From SB15 sp964639245 (GTDB taxonomy: Bacteria > Chloroflexota > Anaerolineae > Aggregatilineales > J027): 64,000 bases of DNA. This document shows, one piece after another, positions 7,482-18,300 of this stretch (the stretch's first letter is position 1; every line of letters starts with the position of its first letter). Both the position numbers and the translations under genes were made by a program. Where the stretch lies: contig CAZXCU010000002.1 in NCBI GenBank assembly GCA_964639245.1, positions 682,001 through 746,000 on the forward strand. The letters are read 5' to 3'. Below the pieces are notes generated by a model. The model searched no databases. It was not told the origin of the DNA and saw only the letters and a list, made by a program, of their open reading frames with translations.

Positions 7482-9608
7482 ATGCGTAGCTACGATGTCA
7501 AAATTGCGGGCAAACTTCATCTTCGCCCCGTGCAGGTTGCCTCAACAATCCGGCTGTTGGACGAAGGCAATACCATCCCTTTCATTGCTCGCTATCGTAA
7601 GGAACTCACCGAAGGCTTGGATGAGGAACAGCTTCGCCAACTTCATGATTTGTTAGACAGCCTCCGCAAAGTGGATGACCGCCGCGATACCATCCTCCAT
7701 TCTATCGAAGAACAGGGGCAATTGACCTCCGAACTGCGTGAAAAAATTGAAATGGCCGAAACCCTCACCGAACTGGAGGACATTTACCAACCCTACAAAC
7801 CCAAACGGCGTACCCGTGCCAGCATCGCCCGTGAGCGTGGACTCCAACCCCTTGCCGATTTAATTGTGAGTCAACCGCGCACTGTCGCTGCCAATTTTGC
7901 CGAATCGTTTTTATCAGATGAAGTCCCCGATGTTGAAGCGGCTTTGGCAGGCGCACAGGATATCGTGGCAGAAATCATCAGCGACCATGCTGAAATTCGC
8001 GGGGCGGTTCGTGCCAAAGCGCTCAGTTTTGGACGAACACTGGTCGGCAAAATTGAAGAGGCTGAAGATGAAAAAGGGGTATATGAACTCTACTACGCTT
8101 TCGACTATCGCCTGAGCAGTCTCAAGCCGCACCAAATTTTAGCGATTAATCGTGGCGAGGCTGAAAAAATTCTTCGTGTCAAAATTGAAGTTGCCGAGCG
8201 TGATTGGCGTGATGTCATCACCCGCTATTTTCGCCCCGATACACGTTCTCCCCTGAGTACCGCCTTAGCAGCTGCCATTGATGACAGCGCCAAAAGGTTG
8301 CTCCTTCCCGCCATCGAACGGGATGTTCGCACCATCCTCACAAAACAGGCTTCTGAACATGCCATTCAGGTTTTTGCCGCCAATATGCAGGGCTTGTTAA
8401 ATCAACCACCCCTCACAGGCCATACCGTTTTGGGCATCGATCCCGGTTTTCGCACCGGATGCAAAATTGCTGTGGTTGATCCCACGGGGAAAGTTCTAAC
8501 CACCGCCACTATCTATCCCCATGCTCCCCAAAAAGAATGGAAAGATGCGCTCAAGATTCTCAATACACTGGTCGAAAAATATCAAGTCACCCTCATTTCT
8601 ATTGGCAACGGCACGGCCTCCCGCGAAACTGAACAACTGGCAGCAGAACTAACCCGCCAACGTCAAGATTTACATTATCTGATTGTCAACGAAGCGGGTG
8701 CGAGTGTGTATAGCGCCAGCGAACTTGCCCGCGCCGAAATGCCCGATTTGGATGTCTCGCTGCGGGGGGCGGTTTCGATTGCCCGCCGTGTGCAAGACCC
8801 GCTTGCCGAACTGGTCAAAATTGACCCCAAATCCATCGGCGTAGGGATGTACCAGCATGATGTGAACCAGACCCGCCTCACAGAAACATTGGATGCGGTT
8901 GTGGAAACAGTGGTCAATCGCGTTGGCGTGGATGTCAACACGGCTTCCCCCGCACTTTTAACCTATGTGGCGGGGATTAGTAAAAAAGTGGCTCAAAATA
9001 TGGTCACCTTTCGGGATGAAAACGGCGCATTCACCAATCGCAAGATGCTCAAAAAAGTCAGTGGACTTGGCCCGAAAGCCTTTGAACAGGCCGCTGGTTT
9101 TTTACGCATCCGCGAAGGTGACAATCCCTTAGATGCCAGCGCGATTCACCCCGAAAGTTACCCCGCCGCCGAAGCACTTCTCAAAAAAGTCGCGCTCAAA
9201 CCCCATGCGCCTATAGAAAAACGCGCCCCCGCCTTAGCCGCTTTACGCCAGCAGCAGTCCCTTGACCAACTTGCCCGGGAACTGAATATCGGTGTTCCCA
9301 CGCTGGTCGATATTTTTGAACAACTCATCCGTCCCGGACGTGACCCGCGTGAGGAACTTCCCCTGCCTGTTCTTCGCAGCGATGTTCTTTCGATGGAAGA
9401 TTTACACACCGGCATGATTTTACGCGGCACCGTTCGTAACGTGGTCGATTTTGGGGCGTTTATTGATATTGGTGTAAAACAAGACGGCCTGCTGCATCGC
9501 AGCCAACTCCCGCGTAACATCACGTTATCGGTGGGGGATGTGTTGGATGTTGAAATTTTACAAGTTGAAATTCAGCGCGGGCGTATCAGCTTGGGCTGGT
9601 GCAATTAA
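7482..9608 (+). CDS. tex: Tex-family RNA-binding transcription accessory protein
   Basis: The 708-residue protein has the full Tex order: helical N-terminal domain with TIPFIARYRKE (about 27) and ELEDIYQPYKPKRRT; a YqgF/RNase H-like domain opening GIDPGFRTG (about 320); a helix-hairpin-helix pair (NTASPALLTYVAGI and KKVSGLGPKAFEQ); and a C-terminal S1 RNA-binding domain (GTVRNVVDFGAFIDIG, about 640). It ends right after the S1 domain, without the basic tail of many homologues. Tex binds nucleic acid and interacts with RNA polymerase in transcription and RNA processing. The start at 7482 has AGGGAG upstream and aligns with the usual N-terminus; the in-frame ATG at 7419 lies in unrelated sequence. 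Confidence 0.95.
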   Translation: MRSYDVKIAGKLHLRPVQVASTIRLLDEGNTIPFIARYRKELTEGLDEEQLRQLHDLLDSLRKVDDRRDTILHSIEEQGQLTSELREKIEMAETLTELEDIYQPYKPKRRTRASIARERGLQPLADLIVSQPRTVAANFAESFLSDEVPDVEAALAGAQDIVAEIISDHAEIRGAVRAKALSFGRTLVGKIEEAEDEKGVYELYYAFDYRLSSLKPHQILAINRGEAEKILRVKIEVAERDWRDVITRYFRPDTRSPLSTALAAAIDDSAKRLLLPAIERDVRTILTKQASEHAIQVFAANMQGLLNQPPLTGHTVLGIDPGFRTGCKIAVVDPTGKVLTTATIYPHAPQKEWKDALKILNTLVEKYQVTLISIGNGTASRETEQLAAELTRQRQDLHYLIVNEAGASVYSASELARAEMPDLDVSLRGAVSIARRVQDPLAELVKIDPKSIGVGMYQHDVNQTRLTETLDAVVETVVNRVGVDVNTASPALLTYVAGISKKVAQNMVTFRDENGAFTNRKMLKKVSGLGPKAFEQAAGFLRIREGDNPLDASAIHPESYPAAEALLKKVALKPHAPIEKRAPALAALRQQQSLDQLARELNIGVPTLVDIFEQLIRPGRDPREELPLPVLRSDVLSMEDLHTGMILRGTVRNVVDFGAFIDIGVKQDGLLHRSQLPRNITLSVGDVLDVEILQVEIQRGRISLGWCN

Positions 9609-9618
9609 TTGCATGTAC

Positions 9619-9645
9619 GGGCGCGGTCTGTGACCCGCCCTTTTT
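9619..9645 (+). terminator. Terminator hairpin, member of a dispersed hairpin family
   Basis: GGGCG (9619-9623) pairs with CGCCC (9636-9640), with an extra GG/CC pair and the loop TCTGTGA, followed by TTTTT. It terminates tex. The loop and stem recur at 37344-37382 and 38323-38343, with a looser relative at 23854-23887. Confidence 0.7.
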
Positions 9646-9676
9646 ATCTCTTCCCGCCTACCCCTGTTGCTAACGA

Positions 9677-10432
9677 CTAACCGTTTATCTCAAACTGCGC
9701 CGAAATTTTTCCATACGCCTCGTTAATCGCTTGCATCAATTCTGTGGCTTGGCGCGATTTATTTATATCAGGATGATATTTCCGTGCTAACTGCCGATAT
9801 TGCTTTTTAACTGTTTCCCAATCCGCCGAAATTTCGAGGTCAAGAAGGCGGTAATAGGGCAAAAGCGCCGGATTAATGGTCGGTTTGAGCGGCGTTTTGA
9901 TCTCTTCCTTGGCAGGTTCAAAAAATGGAACATCCTGAAAATGGGCAATTCGCCATACACCCGCCAGCATGGGGTCAGTAAATTTCACTGTCGCACAATC
10001 CAAGTTCAAATTTTTAATTGCTGCCCCGTAGCGTACCAACCGCTCCGTTTTATTCCGTTGACGGTCAAATGTTACCGGATAAATAAAGGTATCTGGCCCA
10101 TCCACGTCATAGGTATAAATTCGATTGCCAAAAAGGGTGTGCAGCGCATCAATCCACGCCGGGGGTTCATATTCATGCCCGTTTTCCGGGATAATCCAAT
10201 GACACAGCAGCAGCGGCAGCGTGTGAGCCTTCATTTTGCTGTCCACCGCGAAAATATCGAACAGTTCTGGCATCGGCAAATGTCGTCCATACAAATGCAC
10301 CACCACCGACTGTCCGTTTTTTAAATCCACAAACACACAATCCTCATCCTCAAAACGAATATTTTTGACGATGCGCGCTTGCTCCATTTGATTCACCACA
10401 AACAAACGGGCAGTATGTGTATCCAGACGCAT
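9677..10432 (-). CDS. DnaJ-type J-domain protein with unknown N-terminal domain
   Basis: The last 60 residues of this 251-residue protein form a J domain with the HPD tripeptide (RKYHPDINKS) and typical helices II and III. Unlike canonical DnaJ, the J domain is C-terminal and there is no Gly/Phe region or zinc finger. The first 180 residues are a soluble domain I cannot place (MRLDTHTARLFVVNQ, later GNRIYTYDVDGPDTF). J domains stimulate Hsp70 ATPase, so this is probably a specialised co-chaperone whose N-terminal part selects the client. The start at 10432 is chosen for a GAGG box about 7 bases upstream over the ATG at 10471. It is convergent with tex and divergent from the kinase gene. Confidence 0.8.
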   Translation of the reverse strand: MRLDTHTARLFVVNQMEQARIVKNIRFEDEDCVFVDLKNGQSVVVHLYGRHLPMPELFDIFAVDSKMKAHTLPLLLCHWIIPENGHEYEPPAWIDALHTLFGNRIYTYDVDGPDTFIYPVTFDRQRNKTERLVRYGAAIKNLNLDCATVKFTDPMLAGVWRIAHFQDVPFFEPAKEEIKTPLKPTINPALLPYYRLLDLEISADWETVKKQYRQLARKYHPDINKSRQATELMQAINEAYGKISAQFEING

Positions 10433-10660
10433 GGAGACCCTCACTTCTGGTAAAATAGACTGACAATACACGACTCATTAAAGCGTGCGGGTCGCTTTTA
10501 CGGTCAAAGCTGTGCTAACAGTAAAAACTGGCGTATACCCAGATTATAGATGAATTAAGTGTTTCTGACAGACAAGCTAAAAATATTTAATCCTTGCATG
10601 TTGGATGTACTAAGCGAATTAGTTAAACTCAGATACAGATTGGTAGGGGAGAATCCAAAT

Positions 10661-12382
10661 TTGGAAATTAAAAGCGGCATTGAATTTAAACACTATCTGC
10701 TGCAAACCAAATTAGGAGATGGTGCATCCGGCGAGGTCTGGAAAGCGCGTGATCTTGAAAAACCACGTAATGCGGCTGTCAAAATCATGCGCGACTACCT
10801 TGTCCAGAGCCAGAATCCCATCCACCGTGAACGCTTTGTACGCGAAATCGCTGCCATGCAAAAATTGGGCGAACACCCCAATATTCCCTCGCTTTATGAT
10901 TGGGATGACCACTCCAAACCGCCTTATTTTGTCATGCAGTTTATCGGCGGGGATGGGATGGATACGATTTTAGAAACGGGCAAAATCAAAGAAATTTCCG
11001 CCCTCAACCGCATGGACATCATCAGCCAGATTTCCGATGCCCTCAGTTTTGCCCATGCCGAAGGCTACATCCATCGGGATATTAAACCCGGCAATATCAA
11101 AATCATCGGGGACGACACCGCCTTTTTAATGGACTTCAGTGTCACCTATGAGGAAAGCGTACAGGAAACACAACTAGGGATTGGCACGCCCCTGTATATG
11201 CCACCTGAAGTTTTCCCCAGTCGTGCCGGAGATATTTTTAGCTTGGCGCTGGTCTGTTATGAAATTCTCTATGGCATCCATGCCATTTTTCGCCCCACTG
11301 ACCGCATCACAACGGCGGTAGAAGCCAAAGCGCTCATGGATACCCGTCTGCGCGACAAAACGTGGAATCATCCCGCCCATTCCCCTATGCTGCAAAATCT
11401 CACTGTCGATTTAGATCGGGTAAATACCGTTTTTGAAAAAGCACTGGCCTATAAACCCGAAGACCGCTATCAAGACGCGCAGGCCTTTTCCAACGATTTG
11501 CGTAAAGCGGTGGGCTTACAGCCCATCAATGCCCGCCCCCGCACCACCCAGCACGGACTGGATTATGATGAACTCTCTCAAGCCACGCCCATCTATATCT
11601 CCGGCGTATCCAGCGCATCCAATATCCCAAGTGCGGAAAAAAACGGCAGGCCGATAACCTTGTTTGGCTCGCTTTTGAATACCACCGCCAAATCTACAAC
11701 CTTACCGACCTGGGTGGTGGGGGGTCTTGTGGGGGTCGTATTGATCCTCTTAGCGGGGGCCGCGTTTGTTTTATTCAGCAATACAGATTCTGATAACGGG
11801 AATGAAGCCGCCTTTGCAGTCACCGCCACGGCTACCGCCAGCAGTACCTCAGAACCAACTTTCACACCAACCAATCTCCCCCCAACAACCGTTGTCCCTA
11901 CCGAAGTTTCTCCGACTTCTGTATCGATAGGAACAGCAACAATTCGTGCTACACGAGTAGCGAACCTCGCTACCCGCACCGCCACCGACGCACCACCCGC
12001 CACCCAAATCGCTGTCCTTCTACCAACCGCCAGCGCCACAGTGACGCTTGAAGCCACGTCCATTCCAACGATCCAGCCAACCCCGCTGCCCTTGAATCTC
12101 AAACAAAATTTAGAATCCCTGTTTGAAATTGTCAGCAATCCCGATGAGTATCAGTGTCCACGCTTCAATGAATATTATGAACATTTTAAGCAGCAGCAAA
12201 ACAACGCCATATACAAAGACTACAGCGATCGGTTAATTGGCACACAAAGCCCGATGACCTTTATCCATGAAAATTTTTGCAAAGACCAGTCCGCCGACAC
12301 TATTCAACTCCTGCCGGTGCTGGAAGACAAAAATGATGAACTCATCCAACTGCTGCAAAATATTTTCCAGCAGTTGCCCTAG
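10661..12382 (+). CDS. Membrane Ser/Thr protein kinase (PknB-like) with extracytoplasmic domain
   Basis: The Hanks-type kinase domain spans about residues 9-290: glycine loop LGDGASGEVW, Lys in AAVKIM, catalytic loop YIHRDIKPGN. The metal-binding DFG is DFS (LMDFSVTYEE), and the APE motif is PPEV. A transmembrane helix follows (about 345-367, WVVGGLVGVVLILLAG), then a Thr/Pro/Ala-rich stalk (about 375-480) and a small outer domain with two Cys. I chose a TTG start at 10661 because AGGGGAG lies 9 bases before it and it places the kinase domain directly at the N-terminus; GTG 10559 or ATG 10598 in the same frame would add up to 34 unremarkable residues. The stop overlaps that of the convergent RHS gene by 2-4 bases. 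Confidence 0.85.
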   Translation: MEIKSGIEFKHYLLQTKLGDGASGEVWKARDLEKPRNAAVKIMRDYLVQSQNPIHRERFVREIAAMQKLGEHPNIPSLYDWDDHSKPPYFVMQFIGGDGMDTILETGKIKEISALNRMDIISQISDALSFAHAEGYIHRDIKPGNIKIIGDDTAFLMDFSVTYEESVQETQLGIGTPLYMPPEVFPSRAGDIFSLALVCYEILYGIHAIFRPTDRITTAVEAKALMDTRLRDKTWNHPAHSPMLQNLTVDLDRVNTVFEKALAYKPEDRYQDAQAFSNDLRKAVGLQPINARPRTTQHGLDYDELSQATPIYISGVSSASNIPSAEKNGRPITLFGSLLNTTAKSTTLPTWVVGGLVGVVLILLAGAAFVLFSNTDSDNGNEAAFAVTATATASSTSEPTFTPTNLPPTTVVPTEVSPTSVSIGTATIRATRVANLATRTATDAPPATQIAVLLPTASATVTLEATSIPTIQPTPLPLNLKQNLESLFEIVSNPDEYQCPRFNEYYEHFKQQQNNAIYKDYSDRLIGTQSPMTFIHENFCKDQSADTIQLLPVLEDKNDELIQLLQNIFQQLP

Positions 12383-15300
12383 TCAATTAAATTCAATGCA
12401 GGTAAATCGGTACTTGGCGGAACAGGCAGCGAATAAATGTCCCGCAACTCTTCCCATACCCCAATGGTATCTTGGGTGAACCATTGGGCTAGCCAGCCTT
12501 CCATCGTGCGCGGCAGTTGCGTGGGCGCTTGGGGCAGTGTTGCGGCATCAATCTCGCCCAGCCATGTTTCCGCATTTTCCACGGGTAAGTTTTCCAACCC
12601 TGTGACGAGGTTTTCATAGAAATTCAAATCAGCAAACGGGTATCCAATTGCGCCAGTAACCAGCACCGGGTCACGCTGCCCCATCATCGGCTGCGGCAGA
12701 CTGTTTTCGAGGGCTAACGCGGGTCGCCATGCCTCCGGCGCATACCATGTCGGTGCTGCAATTTCAGCCGATACCAACGCATCTAGTGCAACAGGACTCC
12801 AGCCCTTTTCCATAGGGTGAATCATCTGAGCCGCAGTGGTTGACAGTGCAAAATTTCCTTGCGCGTCTACCTGTACCCCCTGTGGATTATAGATATGTGC
12901 TACCCATTGGGGTATTTCTACATAATCGTAAAGCTGCTGGAACGTCGTTTGGTTAAACACCTGTAAAGCCGCCAACCCAGAATCCTGCCACACCATGGCA
13001 TCACCCGGGATATATTGGTTTAATATCATCTCCGCATCAAGCACCCCAGCCCGTTGGGTTGCTTGGATCAGCGTTTCTAAACCCTCAAAAAACGGATAGG
13101 GCGCACGACGCAGCACTGGCAAATCAAAACGCTCCGGCTTGTAGGTATACAAATCACCATTCCCATCCAACCCCAGTAAATCGCGTTGCAGGTAACGTCC
13201 CGTTAGGGGGTCGTAAGCCCGACCATCTAGGCGGATATAAATTTGATTGCCTTCGTCATAAAACATGCCACGAAAAATCGGAATCCCCAGCGCAAGCGGT
13301 AGTTGGAAAGAAGCCGGTGTTTCAGTAGAGGAGGAATCATCCGTCAAGTGTCTACCAAAAATATCCTGCTGTAGAGTTGTCACATTCTCATAATCACCGG
13401 TGAATGTTAACCGCAAATCCTCAATGCCATCATACAACGCCCATCGCGCTGTGCCATTGTCCACCAGCATCAAAGGCGCTCCCGGAAATGCAGCCACCAT
13501 TTGCACCTGACCATCCCGTTTAATTTCAACCAGTGTATTGCCATCGTAACGAAATTCTAAAAGCTGGGTGGGGGTTTGCCACGCTACCAAGCGCCCAAAC
13601 GCATCGTACCGAAAATCACTGTTTTTATTGGTGTCTGAGGTATTGGTAATCCGAATCAACCGTCCGAACGCATCATAATCAAAATTTCGTGTATCCGCGA
13701 TACTCCTATCGTCCTGGATCCGTACCACATTCCCATTTTCATTTTGAATATATTCCAGCGCGGGGCTATCCTGTTGAACAGGTGCGCCAGACAGCATTAC
13801 GAGAGGCACCAGCGCAAGCAATAGCAAGCGGGGGCGGCGCAGTTTTAAAACCATCCACCCGGAAATCCCTAGCAGCAAAAGCCATCCTTCGGCTGCTCGT
13901 TGGGTTTCGCTGCGTCGCAGTATCCCGTCAGCTTCACTGTACAGATAAAAACTCTGTGCGCCATTTGGCCTCAGAATCAATTCGGTTGCCCGATTACCAG
14001 CGCGGTCATAAGTCAGCGTGAAAGCGTACTCGATGCTGTCCGGGGTTCGTTCGGGGTCTAAACCTGTATATAACCAGCGCGTTGTTGCCGGACGGTAAGC
14101 CGCGTCGTAGCCCACAAAAATATCATACTCTGGTTCATCAATTGCTTGGGGCAACCCAAGATAATTTAAATCGTAATTAAAAATCAGCGTGTTAAAATCA
14201 ATCACGTTGCGGTTATGTACCACACGGATAATTTGTCCTAGGCGGTTAAAGCGCACTTGGGTTTCATACCCATCCCCCCAGATCAACTCCACCTGAATGA
14301 AATTTTCGGCCTGCCGCACCGCATAATCCACCACAATGTCATATTCTGATGTCGCAACACTTTGTAAACGCTGTTTTGCATCTAGGGTAACATTCAATTG
14401 GTGCGCCGCATCATCCCCGATGACCAGCGTAAATGAACGCCCGTCTTCCTGATATTGAAAATCCCAATCGCGGTTGTCATCTTCGGTGAGGTGCATCAGC
14501 CGACCTGCCGCATCAACCGTATAGGCATAACTCACTGTATTGTTGGTTGCTGAACTCACCTGCCCATTGGCATCATAGGTAAACACGCTGCTGTTGATTC
14601 GATTTGTTCGTCCGAACGCATCCCGTACAATTGTTACCTGTGGATTTTCTTCTGTCCCCCAACCAATCAATGCGCCCGTCGTATCATACTGGTAAGTAAT
14701 TGTCTGGTCGTTAAATTGGCGTTCTGTCAGTTTCCCATTCGCATCGTATTCGTAGGCTTCAACGCGGGTGTTATTTAACAAAACCTGCTGTACATTGCCG
14801 CGTAAATCATAGCCGAGTCGAATTATCTGATTGCCGGGATTTTGAATTTCGACCAACCGATTTTCAATATCGTAGCCGTAAAAGGTACTTGCCCCGTCGG
14901 GTGTCTGGAAAGTGATCAAGTTGCCCTGTGTATCATAAGCAAACGTATAGGCATTGTTCTGAGCATCCACATAGCGGATAGGCCGTCTTGATGGGTCATA
15001 ATTCACCTGTTCCTCAAGCCGATAGCGCGTGACTTCGCCGTTGTCATCAAAAAGTTCATCGCGCTGAATTTCCACCAATTCCCCGCGTGCATTCAACACA
15101 TACCGATATTCGCGCCCGCCTGTTTGCTCCGCGCTGGCGCTAAATTCTGGCGTGGCGGTGGTCAGCCCCATTTCCCGCACAATCAAATAGTACGGTTGGT
15201 CAACATCTGTCGCTTGAGGATAAATATAGACGGTCTGCACGCCAAACGGGTCTTGGGTGCTAAAGTTTTGTGTGCCGTTCTCATAAAAATAGGTGGTTTT

Positions 15301-18300
15301 AAACGGAGTGGGGGTCGCTGCGCCCACCTGAATTTCCGACGTGCGGCGGAAAAATTCATCGTAAGTCAGCGTTGTCGTGGTTGCGCCATTCTCATAGGTC
15401 ACGCTGGCAGGCGCATACTGATAATTTCGATTGTAGACCTCTGGCATGTTGAGCGTGATTAATCGCCCCAAGGCATCATAACCAAAATTTATTGGGGGAT
15501 AGGCCTCATGGGTGTTATCCAAATGACGGCGCTGAATGAGTCGCCCCTCTGCATCATATACAAACTGCCAATCCCATTGTGCCAGCGTATCATTTGCACG
15601 GGTGATATTTTCAGCCCCATCTATCGCCACAACCTGCTGCTGTACCCCGTAGGCGAACAAAGTGGCGGCAAGTTCATCATACACCGTATCCGCTCCGGCA
15701 TAGGGCATAAATCCAACCAGATGCCCCGCCGCATCATAGCGGAAATAATGCTGATTCAAAACTTCGTCCCGTCCATCATCTTCAATTTGACCTTCGTGAA
15801 TTGTCCACAGCCGCCCCGCAAGGTCAAAATAGTAATTGATAAAATGGTCATCGCTTACATATCGGATTTCGCCTATCTCCGCGTTCGACCAATCAAACGA
15901 CACTTCCCGCCCGGAAGCATCAATGATATTCACCAGCCGATTCTGGTTGTCGTATTGGTAGCTAATACGGTAGCCAAGTGCATCCGTCACAGAGCTAATG
16001 TTGCCAAATGGATCATAGGTATACACTGTGACTACATCATTAAAATCGCGCTCGGTGGTCAGCAGTCCCAGCGCGTTATACACATAGCGCGTTTCCTGCC
16101 CATACTGGTTACGAATCAACAAAACCTGATTCAGTTCGTTATATTGATAACTGGCAACCAGCAGCCCATTCGCCCGAACTTCGAGCAAGCGCGACAGCCG
16201 ATCATACACATACGTGGTGATTTTGCCGTTGTGGTCAATCCATTCCGTCAGATTGCCCGCGCCATCATAGCGTAGCCGCCACTGCTCGCCCGTACTAAAA
16301 TTCATCGTTACTTGCAGTCGGTTTTCGGCGGGCAAATCCTCATAGCGGTAGCTGACCCCGTGTTCAGACGACTCCACTTGAATCAACCTTCCGAGCGCAT
16401 CATACGTTGAAGTCACCGTCGAAGTGTTGCCATTAGAGGTTTGATGGACTCGCACCCGCCGCAACCCATTTTCATCGGTCACAGTTGTGACTTCGGTATT
16501 TTCTGCTTGGCGCAAATTTGCTTCAGTCGCAGTTCCCGGCACAATCCCCGTCAAACTGGGCTGCCCATACGCATCATAGGCATATTCCAGAATCAGCCGT
16601 TCATCAATGCTGGGGGGGGGGAGCGTTCCGGGTTCATTATCCAGCGGGCGGTTCACGCTGAAAGTGAGTCTGCCGGCCCGGCCTGCCGCATCATAATCTT
16701 CAAAATTGACCAAAAGCAGCGAGCCAATCGCTACTCGGGTGGGATAACGCTGGGGGGTGGTACAGTTTTCTGTATAGGCAAAATCGTAGGTGATGTCCCC
16801 AACTTGTGCCGAGCATAACTGGTTGGCAATACTATAGGTGAGTTGGGTTTGGAGTCCAGTAGCGTCCGTGCGAGTGACTTTTTCACTGGTGCGGTCTGAT
16901 GTATATTCGTAACGGCTTTCCCGACTCAAAAAATCGCCCACACGCACCACACGGTCAAATTCATCATACACTACCACCTGCGTCCGCCCATAGGGATCAA
17001 TCGTTCGCAGTCGCCAATCACCTTGTTGTCCATCCACCATCTCATAGAAATACTGCGTCACCTGCGAGGTTGCATCGTCTACGCTTTGTGTCACCTCAAT
17101 CAAGCGGTCTAACCCATCATAGGCATAGGTGGTGGCTTGGAGAGTTGTGCCATCGGCCTCGACCATTTCTACCGAGCGCAACCGTTGACGGGCATCGTAG
17201 CACGAGCGCGTTTCTACACTCAGAGGGTCAACCACAATCCGGCAGTCTGCTTCATACCGGATCGTATACACTCGCTGTGCCGTGTCGGTGTAAGTAATCA
17301 AGCGCCCATACGCATCCCACCCAAATTGGGTGCGGATATTTCCTTCGCTGCGTTCAATCACCCGACCATGTGAATCATAGGTTAGCGTGATTTGGCGGAT
17401 TGTGTTCCCATCATTCAGCTCCAGCACCGCTGGCAAACCAAAAATTTCATCCCGCGCAGTGATGGTTGTGATCAGCCCGTTTGTATCGGTATATTGAGTC
17501 AGTTGCCCTGTTGCCGAATTGTATTCATATTGCGCTTGGGGCAACCCCAGCACTGGATTATCCGTATAACTCATCAACACCGAAACCGGATGCCCGTTAA
17601 TCACCCGTGTTTCATATTCAGCACGGAATCCAATCACCTCGCCGTCATTCTGAATTTCCCGGAGTGTTCCGTCCGCTAAGTAATCAAACCCCTGAACATA
17701 GAGCGGAAAAACCGCCTGTGCAATCAAGAAGCCATCGCGTTCATATTCATAACCAATGGTTTCAAGGGAGGTTGTTTTTCCTGTTAAGCGGTAAGCTGTT
17801 TCGGGTGCGAAACTCAATTGATACTGTCGGCTTTCGCGTCCACCCCATTCATCGGTGATGCGGGTCGTCAGGACATCCTCAAAAGCGCTGTAGTCGTAAG
17901 CCCGATACACCCATGCACTGCCATCCTCAAAATAAGCGGGGAGGCTGATTTGACGAACGCGATGGGGTGCTTCGTAGCTATATTCCGCAATTGGCGTAAT
18001 CGGTGCGCGGGTGTCATCATGGGCGATCAAATTTCCCGCGTCATCATAAGTATAAGTGGTGGGTGGTGTGCCATCGCTGTACACCACACGGATTAAACGT
18101 CCGGTTTCATCCTCATATTCATAAAAAACTTCATCCAACACCGAATCATCAGCATCATGTAGCGCCGCGCTGACAATATGTTGGCGGTCATCAAATACCA
18201 ACATCAAATACTGGTCGAGCAGCGCATCCTGAAGCCGATATTGTGCATTCGGGAAGGGCGCGAGTCGCGTAATCGTGAGACCACCATTCTGAGGATAATC

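Noticed and set aside
13180..13900. Frameshift or gene split in the RHS gene
   Set aside because: The hydrophobic insertion is in frame on both sides and the RHS core follows normally, so one long gene is kept and the oddity reported.
15508..16275. 255-residue plus-strand frame opposite the RHS gene
   Set aside because: It is a shadow of the YD-repeat coding sequence; composition (His/Ile/Arg-rich) mirrors the antisense of repeated YDAxGRL codons.
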